Origin: Enoplolaimus lenunculus
Taxonomy: Eukaryota > Nematoda > Enoplea > Enoplida > Thoracostomopsidae
Assembly (NCBI GenBank): GCA_030248215.1
Contig: JASANG010001631.1
Coordinates: 1 to 64,000, forward strand
DNA length: 64,000 nucleotides
Direction: 5' to 3'
This document shows, in pieces, positions 53,440-64,000 of the stretch (the first letter of the stretch is position 1; each line of letters opens with the position of its first letter). Below the pieces are notes generated by a model that was not told the origin of the DNA, searched no databases, and saw only the letters and a list, made by a program, of their open reading frames with translations. The position numbers were made by a program, and so were the translations under genes.

Positions 53440-54620
53440 AATTAACAACCCCCGCGAGCGAAGCGAGCGATAAGCTATGCAAAATTTTTGCATCTCATGT
53501 AAATTACGACGCACGCACTGATTCTAACTGGGGGAGGGCGCGACCAATGCTCTCGGTACGCCCCTGACAACAAACCCTTATTGAGCGAAGCGAAATTCCG
53601 AGCGAAGCTCGGAGTTTCGCGAAGCATTTTATGTTTTGTACTTGGGGGTCGAAAGGTGGATGTCCGTCCGTCACTCTGTCCGTCTGTCCGTCCGAAAAGA
53701 ATCTCAGGAACGGCTGAACCGATTTTGATAAACTTTTTCTTGTTTAAAAGCCAATTATCCTGGCGTGTTAACCTCGCATTAGGGTTTCAAAATTTTAAGC
53801 CGTTTATTAGCTACAGGCTAACTTGCATAATTAATTTAGCCTAAATTAGGACTTTCCACAATATTTTACTAATTATTACAGTTAAAAGCAATCTAATTTT
53901 AGCATTAAAGGGTTTTTGGGTGCGAGGAATCTGCGTAGACTGTTTACAAACCCCCAAAACCGATAATTGAGCAGTTAGATAGTTTACAAACATCCAAAAC
54001 CGATAATTGAATAGTTAGCTAATAGCTAATTTGCATATTAGCTTAATTGACAAGACAAAACTAGGACTTTTTAAATTATTTCAATAATTATTAGCGTTTA
54101 CTGAAGGTTTTTGGGTGGACGCATGAGCATTAACAGCGGTGTTTTGATGCTTTCTAACTAATACCAATTGTGCAAATTGCAAATCATATTTTTTTGCATT
54201 AAAATAATTAATTTAAAATCTTTTCGGCAAAAAATAACCAAAGCTCAACTGCTCAACTGAAGTAACTACGACCTCAGTTCAAGTTTCGCTGGATTTTGCG
54301 CAAACTTCGTCGCTATAATGCAATCAGTTTTTGGTATATTTCAGTTTCAGAATCGTGGAAATCGTATGTTTTAGGCCAAAAACCTCAAAAACCAGCAAAA
54401 TATCAACAAAACAAGAGTGTGTTTTGACGTTTTGTGACACATATATCAGCCGTTTTTGTTAAATTTCACAACAAGTTAACAGCTTAACTTGAAATCTTCA
54501 AAATTAAGCTCGGATAAGCTTGCTAATATTAAAAACTTAAGTTGACGCAGACAAATTTGAAAATTGAATGCCGCATCAACGCAATGTTGATACTCGAACT
54601 TACATTCATTTATGTTTTCA
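53440..54620. mobile_element. Dispersed repeat with GAGCGAAGCGAGCG and GTCCGTC words
   Basis: GCGAGCGAAGCGAGCGA palindromic words, CCGTCTGTCCGTCCG and GGCTGAACCGATTTTGAT, a combination I recognise from repetitive DNA of several invertebrates. A short direct duplication (TTTACAAACATCCAAAAC) is at 53,940-54,015. No ORF of note; boundaries uncertain. Confidence 0.4.
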
Positions 54621-54688
54621 GCATTTAAATATAGGATCGATCAATTACTGTTTAAGGTACAATTTGCTATATGTCGTTAGAAGACATA

Positions 54689-54897
54689 GCTAATGTAAAG
54701 AACAGGGGCGGAACAGTATTATAAGCATATTCCTAAGCCTAAGCCTAATACCTAATCCTAAACCTACGCGTACGAATGAGCATATTCCTAAGCCTATGCC
54801 TAAGTCTAAGCCAATCAAAACAATTAGTCTAATACTCAAGATTACTCGATTATAGTCCCACAGGACAACTTTCCGCCTCTGATCTTTTACATGGGCC
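54689..54897. mobile_element. Family 1 MITE
   Basis: GCTAATGTAAAGAACAGGGG at the left, TGATCTTTTACATGGGCC at the right; CCTAAGCCTAAGCC interior. Confidence 0.85.
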
Positions 54898-55462
54898 GAA
54901 GACATGAAGATGAATGTTTAAAAGAAACCACTCAAGATTATCAAATTAACAGACTTGTAAACTTTAAGTTTTTTGTTGTATTTTCACTAAATATCACATT
55001 AAAACTTTAGATGTTTGCTCAAACATTATTTGATCTGTGAAAAACCCAACCTATTTCAGTAATCAAGTTCTTAAGCTAAACACGATTACTATGTCAGATA
55101 ACCAATAGCAGTCTCGAATACTCAAAGTAGAAGAAGTATAAGCTTAAAGTTGTTACTTTTTATTGTAGTCTCGTTTTACAATAACAAGACAGCTGTTGAC
55201 AACGGTTGTAAAAAACAATTTTACATTATTTGAAATAATTAATTTAATTTATACCAAAAGCTTTCGGAGAAATTGTAAACTAAAACCTGTTAGCACAAAC
55301 TGACGTTTACATCTGTATTTTACGTCAATTCTCGGATATTAAAATTTATATGAAATGGTTAATTTCATGTAAAACGTAGTTTAAAGCAAACCAAAACAAT
55401 ACAAAGTTTTCAAGTACTTATAATACCTGTGATTTTATACTGCCAATTTATTCCAAAGACGA
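54898..55462. other. Non-coding AT-rich stretch
   Basis: No exon, RNA gene or repeat family recognised. Confidence 0.4.
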
Positions 55463-55576
55463 GTCCATATATATAGATCAAGGGGCAGAACGTTTTTGGG
55501 TTACGAAAAAGCTCAGTTTTGCTTACACTTAGGAATATGCTTATACTACTGTTACGGCCCTGTTCTATACATTGGG
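55463..55576. mobile_element. Family 1 MITE, short copy
   Basis: TATAGATCAAGGGGCAGAACG at the left, CGGCCCTGTTCTATACATTG at the right; only one TTAGG hexamer remains. Confidence 0.65.
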
Positions 55577-55609
55577 AAAAAGACGGAATAAATCTATTAA
55601 CCTTAACCC

Positions 55610-55876
55610 CTTCTTAAATTGAGTTGCCTATAGGCAACTCAGCGCAGTGTGTATACGGTAAATAATATATATCGCACCGTGTTTAACAATTGCAACACGT
55701 ATACGTAGTACAAAATCAACACAAGACGTGAGAGCCCCCTCGGGCTCGAGCGTCAAGCTCCTATAGCTGAGTGGTGATGGTATACGCCTCCAACTCCAGT
55801 CACTGGAGTTCGAATCCTAGCATAAAAGTAGGTCTCAGGAGAAATAGAAAATATTCATGTGAGAAAGGGTTAAAGG
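55610..55876 (+). mobile_element. tRNA-derived SINE-like element
   Basis: Contains TAGCTGAGTGGTGATGG (A-box-like) and GGAGTTCGAATCC (B box) at 55,757-55,825 in tRNA order, but the acceptor stem is not convincing. The tail TATTCATGTGAGAAAGGGTTAA is shared with 42,490. The left part has GGCAACTCAGCGCAG preceded by a GAGTTGCCTATAGGCAACTC palindrome. Confidence 0.55.
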
Positions 55877-56060
55877 AAATATGTGCGCTTAAGCTCTTTT
55901 ATTTATGTTTACAAATGTGCAGTAAAGAAATTTCAGGGTTTAATGCACTGGTCACTTTGATATACTGAATAAAATCACACAATCAGTTACCTTGTACCAT
56001 GGTTTATATAATTAAGAATCATGCTACGACCACAGAGCCTTTTGGGTGTAAATGTTCAGC

Positions 56061-56107
56061 ACACTTGAGGTACGGGGTACGGTTAACGCACTCCGTGCCT
56101 CAAGTGT
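56061..56107. repeat. 15-bp hairpin
   Basis: ACACTTGAGGTACGG and CCGTGCCTCAAGTGT are inverted with one mismatch around a 17-nt loop. Confidence 0.7.
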
Positions 56108-56194
56108 ACCGAACGGCTATACAGCGAAGCCGGTAGCGATATGCCAATAGAAAACGTAAACACTTGTTATAACATGAGAATATAATCAACACCA

Positions 56195-56800
56195 AGTTTA
56201 TGGCTCAAAATTTTAACAAGTCCGAGTTTGCCCGAAAGTGGTCGGAATTTGAAAATATTTGCATATTTGAACTTCTCATGGCCTCCCTTGATCGTTTTAT
56301 GGCCAAATTTGTGTTTTCGAAAAATTCGATTATTAGGTCGTATAAAGTTCCCTTCTTGGGATCCAAAATTTTTTTTGCCAAAAAGTTTGGCAAATTAGAT
56401 GTTGTTCGATGCAGCTTGCATAGCGTAGTCAAATGGTGTTAAAATTTTTTAATCAGACGATTGGTTAACGTGTTATTGTCAAATACCTGATTTGTCGCGC
56501 TGCCAACGATTTGGTGGGCGCCAAATCAGTTATTTGACCATAATTCGCTAGTCAATCGTCAGATTGCAAAAAATTTAACACCGTTAGATTCAGCTCGGCA
56601 AGCTGCATCCAATGGTTTATAATTTTTTAAACTTTTGGGCAAATTTTTTTTGGGTTTCTAGGGAACCTTGGGACCTTAAAAACTGAGTTTTTCAAAAATT
56701 AAAATGTGGGCGTAAAATGATCAGGGCAAATCAGAGAAACTCAAATATGCAAAAAAATTCAAAATCCGACCACTTTTGGGCAAACGCGGGCTGGGGGCAA
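56195..56800. mobile_element. Fold-back element, about 600 bp
   Basis: GTTTGCCCGAAAGTGGTCGG near the left recurs inverted as CCGACCACTTTTGGGCAAAC at the right. Inner arms ATCAGACGATTGGTTAAC and CTAGTCAATCGTCAGATTGC lie around a GGCGCCAAATCAG centre. Almost the whole element is a palindrome. Short ORFs on both strands are mirror images. Confidence 0.75.
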
Positions 56801-56829
56801 TAATGCGCCGTTCACAATATAATTTTAAA

Positions 56830-57110
56830 GCGTGCCACAAAATGTGTCATAAGGTAGGGTTACGCGTGACAAATTTAAAATTTGTCACGCGTTAACCCTA
56901 CCCTAACACATTTTTTCTGTTAACCCTACCCTAACGCTTGTCACAGAGCACTTTGTGACATGCGTTAGGGTAGGGTTAACGCAAAACTTACCCTCTATAT
57001 ACATTTATATCTAACACACACTTTATTTATATGTGTGTGGCTGCTCAATTTGCACCGCGTTAACCTAGGGTTAACGCTAAACTCAAAATGTGGCATTTTG
57101 AGTTTAAATT
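56830..57110. repeat. TAACCCTACCCTAAC palindrome cluster
   Basis: GGTAGGGTTACGCGTGACAAA, TTAACCCTACCCTAACAC, TTAGGGTAGGGTTAACGC and GCGTTAACCTAGGGTTAACGC are arranged as inverted pairs. Telomere-like in look, but arranged as palindromes rather than a head-to-tail array. Confidence 0.7.
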
Positions 57111-57862
57111 TTAAATTTTATCGTATTCGAAACTGAATTGTACAGTTTAATTTCACCTTTGGACTAAATATTCTAAGGGGGTCATAATATTTCCAGGGAG
57201 ACTGAGCCTCTCCTTAATTTTTCTAGGGGTAAACCACTGCCCCTTTCGTTGATTTTTACCGGAATTAAAAATTTGGTCGGTGCAAATTAAGATATTTTAC
57301 TAAAAACTACATAAATTAAAGTAGATATTCGTATAGTATATAAACCTTGAAACCTTGACAATCGCAGAAAATAAACCATCGAAGGTACAGCAGATAAAGT
57401 GATTATCTATCTCCATGTTTTGACATTGTTTTTGCGTTTTCATCGTTTCACGAGGAAAAAACTTTGAACATGGTTCGAAAGTGTTGTTCAGCTAGTTTTA
57501 ATTTTTAATGGTGATAACATTTCTACCAGTGCATTGTCTAGATATCTGAGCCTACAGCTAAAGAGACGTTGCATATATACTTGTTCGACAGGGTATATTT
57601 TTATGTAAAAACTTTTTTGACCTTCAGAATCCACAATATATTCTAGGCCTGTTTATATAATTGTTTCTCGTCTGCCTAGAAATTTGGGAAGGAAATATAT
57701 ATGACGTCTATTTTCCGCATGTGTGGGACACTGCTTTAAGACGAACTCCGCCATTCAACAACTTGGAAATTGTTTTCTCTCAGGTGCCCATGACAGCGCA
57801 CAGAGTGGTTCATTGTTGCGGCGTTTAGATCTCACCGCGTTTTAAATACATCTTTTAAGGCT
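57110..57862. other. Presumed promoter and 5' region of the unknown gene
   Basis: A degraded family 3 MITE is at 57,170-57,240 (AGGGGGTCATAATATTTCC, TGAGCCTCTCC). Nothing else recognised; no clear TATA box assigned. Confidence 0.35.
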
Positions 57863-60800
57863 ATGATAAAGCAACATCAGGTACTTGATAAATTTGATTT
57901 CAACGACGTTTCTGAATTCAAGACGTATATAAACAGCCAGCATTGTTTACTGCCGCCTTACGATCCCTCAAGTGCGTTGCATGTTCCACAAAAACAATTT
58001 TTTCCCGATGGATACAAACTAAGCAATGTTGCTCAATATATCTGCCCATCAGTTGTTTTACGCTACTTCATGATTGAAAAAATAATCCATCATGACTTGT
58101 ATCCTCTGGCAAAACTTCGTAACGCAACAAAAGTTGATCGCATACTTGAGGATAACGAACTGCTGTTAGCTTTTGCCGCTGAGTTCTCAATGCAGTCAGT
58201 GATGAATAACATTGCCGCAGTGGAAAATCCCAAGTTAGTTTATTTTACAACATATATTAAACAAAAATTGAAGTTTATTTTGTTCAACTCGGTTATTGTT
58301 TTTAGCGGCATATAGGTACTTTGAAATAAAAAGGTTTGTGGTTTCACTGTTTTACAGACCTGAAGAGTCTCGGAGGAGGTCCAAAAACGCATCTTCAGAA
58401 AAATTAGAACAAGTCGGTGCAGATATTATCAACCCGAATGATCCAATAAACTTAGAGGCGCACAAATTAATAACAAATGTAAGTTTTTAACTTTTGTGTT
58501 GGTTTTTAGGTGGCAACTGTCACCTGGAGCGTATACAACGGTTGTATGAAGGGCATCTTGCCCGAAATTTGAAGAGAAACGGCCATGTATAGAACAGGGC
58601 CGGATTGTTTTCCGGGGGAGAATAGAGTCAGTTTAAGCTTTTGACTAATTTATAGTACGCCCCGTTTTTACCTGGCTTTTAGTTTCAGGATCATGTGGAA
58701 TCAGATGACTCCTTTTCCTCTGAAGCTATGGTAGGTTGTGCTTCATACACTGATATGCAAAATTTCATGCTGCAATATTTCAATAGTAGCTTTAGCTAGC
58801 TTTCCAGTTTTCAGAAACGTTTTGATCTTAGAGACTTTGCGATTTTACCCGTTTATGAAATAAACCAGACTGTCACGTTCTGCTTATACTTTAAGATGCG
58901 AAAACCTGTATGTTTTTATTCTTTAAAGGCGATGAGTTTTGCTTTTAGAATAAAGGACGCTTTATGAGTTATGACAGATGTTTGATTTTACGCAGTTTTG
59001 GTTTTCGTGCACTCCCCCTGTGGTGGATCCAGAAATACTCAATGGGAAAGCCATGTGACACGAAATTTTAGTACCGAAATGTATTTTTATAGTATGACAA
59101 AATTTGGGTTTTGAACAAAATTGGGAAGGGAAGGCAGGGTGACCCTGCTTGAATTTAAACCAATTCCCCTACTCGCTTTAAAAAGGAAAGTGTACAAACA
59201 CCACGAACAGGGTATTTTTAAGTAACTTTATATATGTATTAAGCTTTTACAGATTTCGGGGTTTGTTTTGCAATTTTGAAATAGCACTATAGCACTTTCG
59301 AATTACTCGTAAAACGGCAGTGTGCGACTGACGAATAGGGTTCAACAGTATATATATTGTAGCGATCGTGCGAAAAGAATGAGCAAAGGTAAGAAACCCG
59401 TTTGCACATGAAGCTGAAAAACGCAGAGGCTTGTAAGCAGCTAACCTTGCTAGGTTCGGGGCAAAAAAATATTTCAGGAGCGACTTCAAGTAATTTTAAT
59501 GATTTTACAAGTAAAGTTGAAAATCTACTAAAACTTTTAACTACCGTTGTCGAAGCCTACTGTTGAGTATTAATGCCGAAATCTGTGCGACGTCCAGCGG
59601 CGGATCCGGGAATTTCTGACGAGGGCGGCAGCGCTACCCATTCCTTTGCGTAGTTCACTGCCAAATTTAGAGCAGCCCTCTCAATACTGGGCCTCTCCTA
59701 TTACAGATCAACGTATATCACAATACGTGTTAGAGGCAGGGGTGTTTAATAGACAGGGTACGAACAAAAACAGATATAAGTGATCAAAACTGAATCGGAC
59801 AACGGATATTGAAGATTTTTAATTTTCGGCCAATATTTCTAAAATCTTAAAGAATAAAAATGGCGGATGCATCGAACTTTTAACATTTTGGAACAATGTA
59901 CTTTTAGGGCCGTAAACAAAAAATTAAACGTATTCCTCAGTCTAAACCTAAGCGTTGCAAAAGCGTATTCATAAGCATAAGCGGATCCAGGATCTCAAAA
60001 TGGGGTGCCCCAAAATTTCACAGGTAATAACTTACTTTTGACCCACACACAAACCACGAACTATTGCCACAAAATTGCTACATAATTTTTGTCGAGATGC
60101 TGTTGGGGGCCCACAGCCGGGGTGCCCCCCATGGATCCGCCATTGCCTATAGCCTTAGCAAAAAAGGTAGTCTATAAATGTAACCCTACTCTTTTACAGA
60201 CTCCAAAAATCGGGACGGCCCTAAAAGTAACACGGGCCACGTTCGGCCCTAAAAGTAACACGGGCCACGTTCGGCCCTAAAAGTGACAAGGGCCAGGTTT
60301 TGGATCGTTTTCCGATTTTATGCACGTGCACAGATAGTTTTGCCTTTAAATTTAAGATATTGTATCGTCCCATGCCAATATTAAAGTCGTTGATGCTCTT
60401 CAATCTAAAGCATTCGACAATGTACACGTTTCTCCCAGGTCAGCTACTATTGACAAAAACAGTTCAACACCGTCTCGGGGAACATTGCTGCATGAGCAGT
60501 CAAATGCTGTGAACGTACAAACGGTGCAAACGCCAAATCGAGCGGATGAGGTTTTACCGTGCCGAAACTCTGTTCAACGGCCGCTAGACAACAGCATGGT
60601 AAATCAAACGCTTAATAAAGCAGACACACAACCACTACGTAGCGACATATGCCATTCATCTGACCAACAGGTATTATTATCACGAAGCTACAGTACTCGC
60701 GTTTTGGGACAACCCCACGCAATTTGTAGATCACTATCAGTTGGTCACACCGTTCGAGCTCAACCGGACAGTCAGGTTTATCAATATTCTTTTAATAATG

Positions 60801-62492
60801 TAAAATGCCAGCCGAATCCAACAGATTCGGATCAGAGGATACGAAATTACGCCGGAAACAATTCGAACGTTACTTATTCTACGGTTGGCCACGATTTTAG
60901 TAATACCAGTTACGCACAACACGTTCCACATTTACCGTCGTCTCAGCAGACGTACAGCTACGCCGAAAAACAATCATCAATTAGTGCCCTCACCACACAG
61001 AATCGGGACGCCGAAGCGAATGCCTTAAAATGGCAAAGGTGTTTGCAGCGATTTCGTAGTAAACGATCGTTTTCAAAGGAAAACACCCATGGAAATGGAT
61101 GTGTTTTGCAATCTAGGATGTGTTCAACAGGTATGTATCGCATAGCGGAGTGTTTGCAAATATGCTCTATAAACCTAATATATATATATATAATATATAT
61201 ATACAGTTTTTCATTAGCGAAACATATCGGCGCATAAAGGTTAAAAGTAAAAACATTTCAAACTGTTTGGCTGAGAATTTTATATATACATTGATCCTAA
61301 ACTCAACTTGTGTTGCAGTTCAATGGAAACGTTGGCACTGACATGGGTGTAAGTGAACGGATAAAGCATAAAAACAACAGAATTTCCGATATTTCTATAA
61401 AAACAGCAACGGGCACCAATTTTTCCGAGAGCGGAAACGGATATTCTGTTACTGTTACACTCTGCAGCATATCAATTTAAGCTCCGACATATATAGCGCC
61501 ACTCTTAGATCCAGGCTAGGTGGTTTTGCAGGACCGTGACTAAATTTCTCCACGCCTTCAACCCCCCCATGGAATAAAATTTGGTTTCTTTCTGCGCTTG
61601 TTCGCGAAGTTTTTTTACTATACCAGGCACTTGTAAAGAAGTATTAACAAAAGGAACAGTATGTGCCAATCTACGGAAATTCTGGGAATCGGATTCCGCA
61701 CCGAAGCCGAGCCAAACTTTTTTAAGATTTAATACTAAAATTTCATCTGGCTCCGTGCTTTCAGCTTCGCTCAGGCTTAGGTTTTAATACAAGCTTTTGC
61801 CTATCCTCGGTCTAAGCCTAAAAGCCTGAATGTAAGCGAAAGTCCAAAGTAAGCTTAGTTGTGGGGAAGAGTGTAGAACTGAAATATAACGTTAGCAAAT
61901 TACCAGAGTCTATATTCTATATATATAGAACCGAAAACAGCATCAGAGATCGATTTTTATCGGAACTGATTACCTGATACCCTGTCTGAATGCGTAAGGT
62001 ACATAAATTTTAGAATACGACTTGTTCAATAGCGCAAGCAACACCAATAACGCACTCAATCCGAGCGATACTATTACTGCGAAGCGGCTAGCAAACGAAC
62101 CTGTTAACGTTAGTCCAATCAAGGCTGCTAAACTTGAAACAGTGGTATCAAGCATCGGTAACGAAACTTCTGTTAATACTGGTTCCCTGCATTCACTCAA
62201 ACAACAGCAAACAGGAAACGTTGCAACAACGACGAAATGCAGTGCGTCAGCGCAAACCGTTCCACTTCAAAAAAGTGCGGTCGAAAAAAGGACAATTCCT
62301 CAAAAGTATTTATGGCACGGTTACCGCACAACGACTACAAAAATCCTCAATAGTAGCAATTCCATAATTGACGGTGCGTTGGAATCTTCGCCGGAACCTA
62401 AGAGCGAAAGCAGCGAATCTGCAAGCAGCGCACAGACGCTGATACTACAGTCCGACGACTGTTCTAACACAGGTCCTGAGGAGTTAGGTTAG
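57863..62492 (+). CDS. Unrecognised multi-exon gene with low-complexity C-terminal part
   Basis: Exons I can support: 57863-58233, 58316-58478, 58689-58730, 60357-61130 and 62014-62492. Joins 1-2 (AA|G), 2-3 (phase 0) and 4-5 (phase 1) keep frame; 3-4 does not, so an exon ending in phase 1 must lie between (candidate 58949-59000, weak). The N-terminal ~190 residues look compact: KFDFNDVSEFKTYI, CPSVVLRYFMIEKIIHHDLY, RILEDNELLLAFAAEF, then basic ESRRRSK. The last two exons (about 415 codons) are rich in Ser, Asn, Gln and Thr with few hydrophobic runs, e.g. SPIKAAKLETV and ESSPEPKSESSESASSAQ; one basic patch reads QRFRSKRSFSKE. This suggests a nuclear or regulatory protein, which is inference only. 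It may end at TAG 62,490 or splice on at gttagt (62,488) out of view. I do not recognise the family. Confidence 0.6.
58581..58672. mobile_element. Family 1 MITE fragment in an intron
   Basis: GGCCATGTATAGAACAGGGCC at the left and AGTACGCCCCGTTTTTACC at the right; between exons 2 and 3 of the unknown gene. Confidence 0.5.
59025..59660. other. Intron sequence with family 11 remnants
   Basis: GTGGTGGATCCAGAAATACTC at 59,025 and GCGGCGGATCCGGGAATTTC at 59,590 resemble family 11 ends (TGGCGGATCC). No exon recognised. Confidence 0.4.
59894..60238. mobile_element. Family 2 MITE with a nested family 11 element
   Basis: AATGTACTTTTAGGGCCG at the left, CGGCCCTAAAAGTAACACGG at the right, hexamer interior CCTAAGCGTTGC. 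Interrupted at 59,981-60,145 by a family 11 copy (GCGGATCCAGGATCTC ... CATGGATCCGCCATTG). Confidence 0.75.
60217..60294. repeat. 28-bp tandem array of a MITE end
   Basis: GGCCCTAAAAGTAACACGGG recurs at 60,217, 60,245 and 60,273 with the same spacer CCACGTTC. The array directly continues the right end of the family 2 MITE. Confidence 0.9.
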
Positions 62493-63345
62493 TTTAACAA
62501 AATCCTTGCTTTGAAATACTACTAGGATGGATAGTAACGGAAACGGGAAACTGATATTCAAGTGGAGAACAATGGAAAACTGTTATTGATGGGTAAGGTT
62601 TACAAAATGTTTTATTTTTCTGCCAATACGGTTGTTGAAGCAAATATTTTCTGGGCTTTTTAAAGAAAATAATAGAAGATGCAAAAAAATTTTCTAAATT
62701 TTGAATGAATTTCGTTATTTTCTTTCACATCGAACGATCTACAGCATACATGTCATGAAAGATTGTAAGATATTCACGTGACTGACTAAATTTGAGCATA
62801 TATAAACAGAAATTCCGGTATTTTTATAACGGAAACGGACGCCGACCTTTACCCGAAACGGCCATCTTGGCCATAGAAAGTTTGTAAAATAATTTTGCGA
62901 CAAAGGTACAGGCGCACATTCCCGTTATTTAAACAGAATGTTTTGACTGTTTTTGGAAATTTTACGACTGATATGCCTGAATAACAAGTTAGATCTGTAT
63001 GTTTTACAAAAACCAGAGTATCTTAAAGTGTCGCAAAATATATACTTCAGCACCGTTTTTGACAAATTAAAGAATTTTTAAACTTGTATCCAAGAGATGA
63101 ATTCCTACTGTCATTTTGTCCTATAAATTAAAAACAATATATACATTAAATTGTTACAATATTTATAGCACCAGCAGTTTAAAAGGTCAAGTGGAAATAT
63201 ACGTAATGGAGGTTTGAAATGTCAATTTGAAATATATATATATACAAACAGCCATCAGAAATTTTCTTACGGTATTTAAATGTCGTTTTTCAGCTGTCGT
63301 TTAAGTCAACGCCAACGTTAAGGCTACACAAGGTTGCGGAAAATT
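62493..63345. other. Non-coding stretch after the unknown gene
   Basis: Contains a GAAACGG-rich patch at 62,530-62,570 and 62,830-62,860 (AACGGAAACGG, CGGAAACGGACG) that may be a family 6 relative. No exon recognised. Confidence 0.4.
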
Positions 63346-63488
63346 GGACCCATGTAAAGAACAGGGGCGGAACGTTTTCCTGTGGAACTAGAATGGAGTA
63401 AACTTAAGCTTTAGACTAAGTTTTTTGCTTGGCTTAGGCTTAGGAATAAGCTTATAATACTGTTCCGACCCTGTTCTCTACATTGGCC
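63346..63488. mobile_element. Family 1 MITE
   Basis: GGACCCATGTAAAGAACAGG at the left, CCCTGTTCTCTACATTGGCC at the right; GGCTTAGGCTTAGG interior. Confidence 0.85.
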
Positions 63489-63756
63489 GAAAATTGTAAC
63501 ACTAATCTAAAGTCTAAGCCTACTCTTGTGGGTAAAGGTGCAACCAAAACCCGAGCTAAAAATATATAGCATAGTATTCCAACAGGATCTAAGTTTAGCT
63601 GAAATAAAGCGAATTTTCAGCTGTTTCAGCGTTGAAGATTTCCGACAACACAAAAGCATCTGTTTATACAAACTTTTAAACTGTTGCAAAGTTTTAAAAG
63701 TTTCCAATATTTAAATGGTTCTGAACAATGTGCCCCGAAACCTTAAAAACTTTGGT

Positions 63757-63840
63757 TCCTTCGTGGAGGAACAGGAATTGAATTATTCTCGAGATTCTGC
63801 CCATAAACAGGAATTCCGGTGGAATTCTGATATTCAACCA
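63757..63840. mobile_element. Family 6 mini-element (GGAATT interior)
   Basis: GTGGAGGAACAGGAATTGAA at the left, AGGAATTCCGGTGGAATTCTG at the right. Similar to the copy at 9,960. Confidence 0.45.
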
Positions 63841-64000
63841 AGTCCAGTACGTGCACGCGCACGGTACTGCATAGCTTAAAGTTTCAGTGTGCACTGGCAG
63901 AGCCAATTGGGGCAACCCCAGCCAAGGACCGCCAACAGAAAGCAAAACGAAATTCTGTATTAAGGTTTGGCACTACCCATATTTTATAATTTGCCGAATC

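Noticed and set aside
61317-61346. Possible 30-bp exon of the unknown gene
   Set aside because: It would need a phase 0 partner, but the strong preceding donor is phase 1 and instead fits the exon at 62,014.

Overview
This is nuclear DNA from an invertebrate animal: AT-rich (roughly one third G+C by eye), with intron-rich genes made of short exons joined by GT-AG introns, and with animal domain types (kringle, calcium-binding EGF, DEG/ENaC channel). It is packed with small terminal-inverted-repeat elements (MITEs). I cannot name the species. A tunicate-like or other marine invertebrate genome would fit, but nothing here proves it.

Layout. 1-15,000 holds no gene I can support: it is a field of MITEs, fold-back elements and simple repeats. 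15,026-23,993 (+) is a complete 16-exon gene for the atypical kinase RIOK1, with every exon phase consistent (593 residues); one intron carries a decayed LINE reverse transcriptase. 27,237-52,416 (-), convergent with RIOK1, is the highlight: a gene of about 18 exons encoding a DEG/ENaC/ASIC-type sodium channel. Two kringle domains and two EGF-like domains are inserted between TM1 and the conserved DEG/ENaC ectodomain. I assembled it exon by exon and phases agree throughout, apart from one donor choice beside a duplicated 88-bp exon pair (model 827 residues, or 796 if that pair is skipped). 57,863-62,492 (+), head-to-head with the channel gene across about 5.4 kb, is a multi-exon gene I do not recognise: a compact N-terminal part, then a long Ser/Asn/Gln/Thr-rich part, with one unresolved junction. 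62,493-64,000 is again repeats.

Mobile DNA. At least ten MITE families are present, often nested, so relative insertion ages can be read. The commonest has a GGCC-AATGTAAAGA-type terminal repeat around (TTAGGC)-like hexamers that resemble a telomere repeat but are internal. In related families the same sort of ends surround other tandem repeats (GGGACAG; GGCTCC; GGAACA). Two tRNA-derived SINE-like sequences, three or more fold-back palindromes, a GTT/GTA trinucleotide tract and a GACAG minisatellite just upstream of the channel start codon complete the picture.

The three genes show no functional link: a ribosome-maturation kinase, a predicted cell-surface channel and an unknown protein. The channel architecture, with phase 1-1 shuffled modules, predicted furin sites and frame-constrained duplicate exons, is the candidate for a previously undescribed system.
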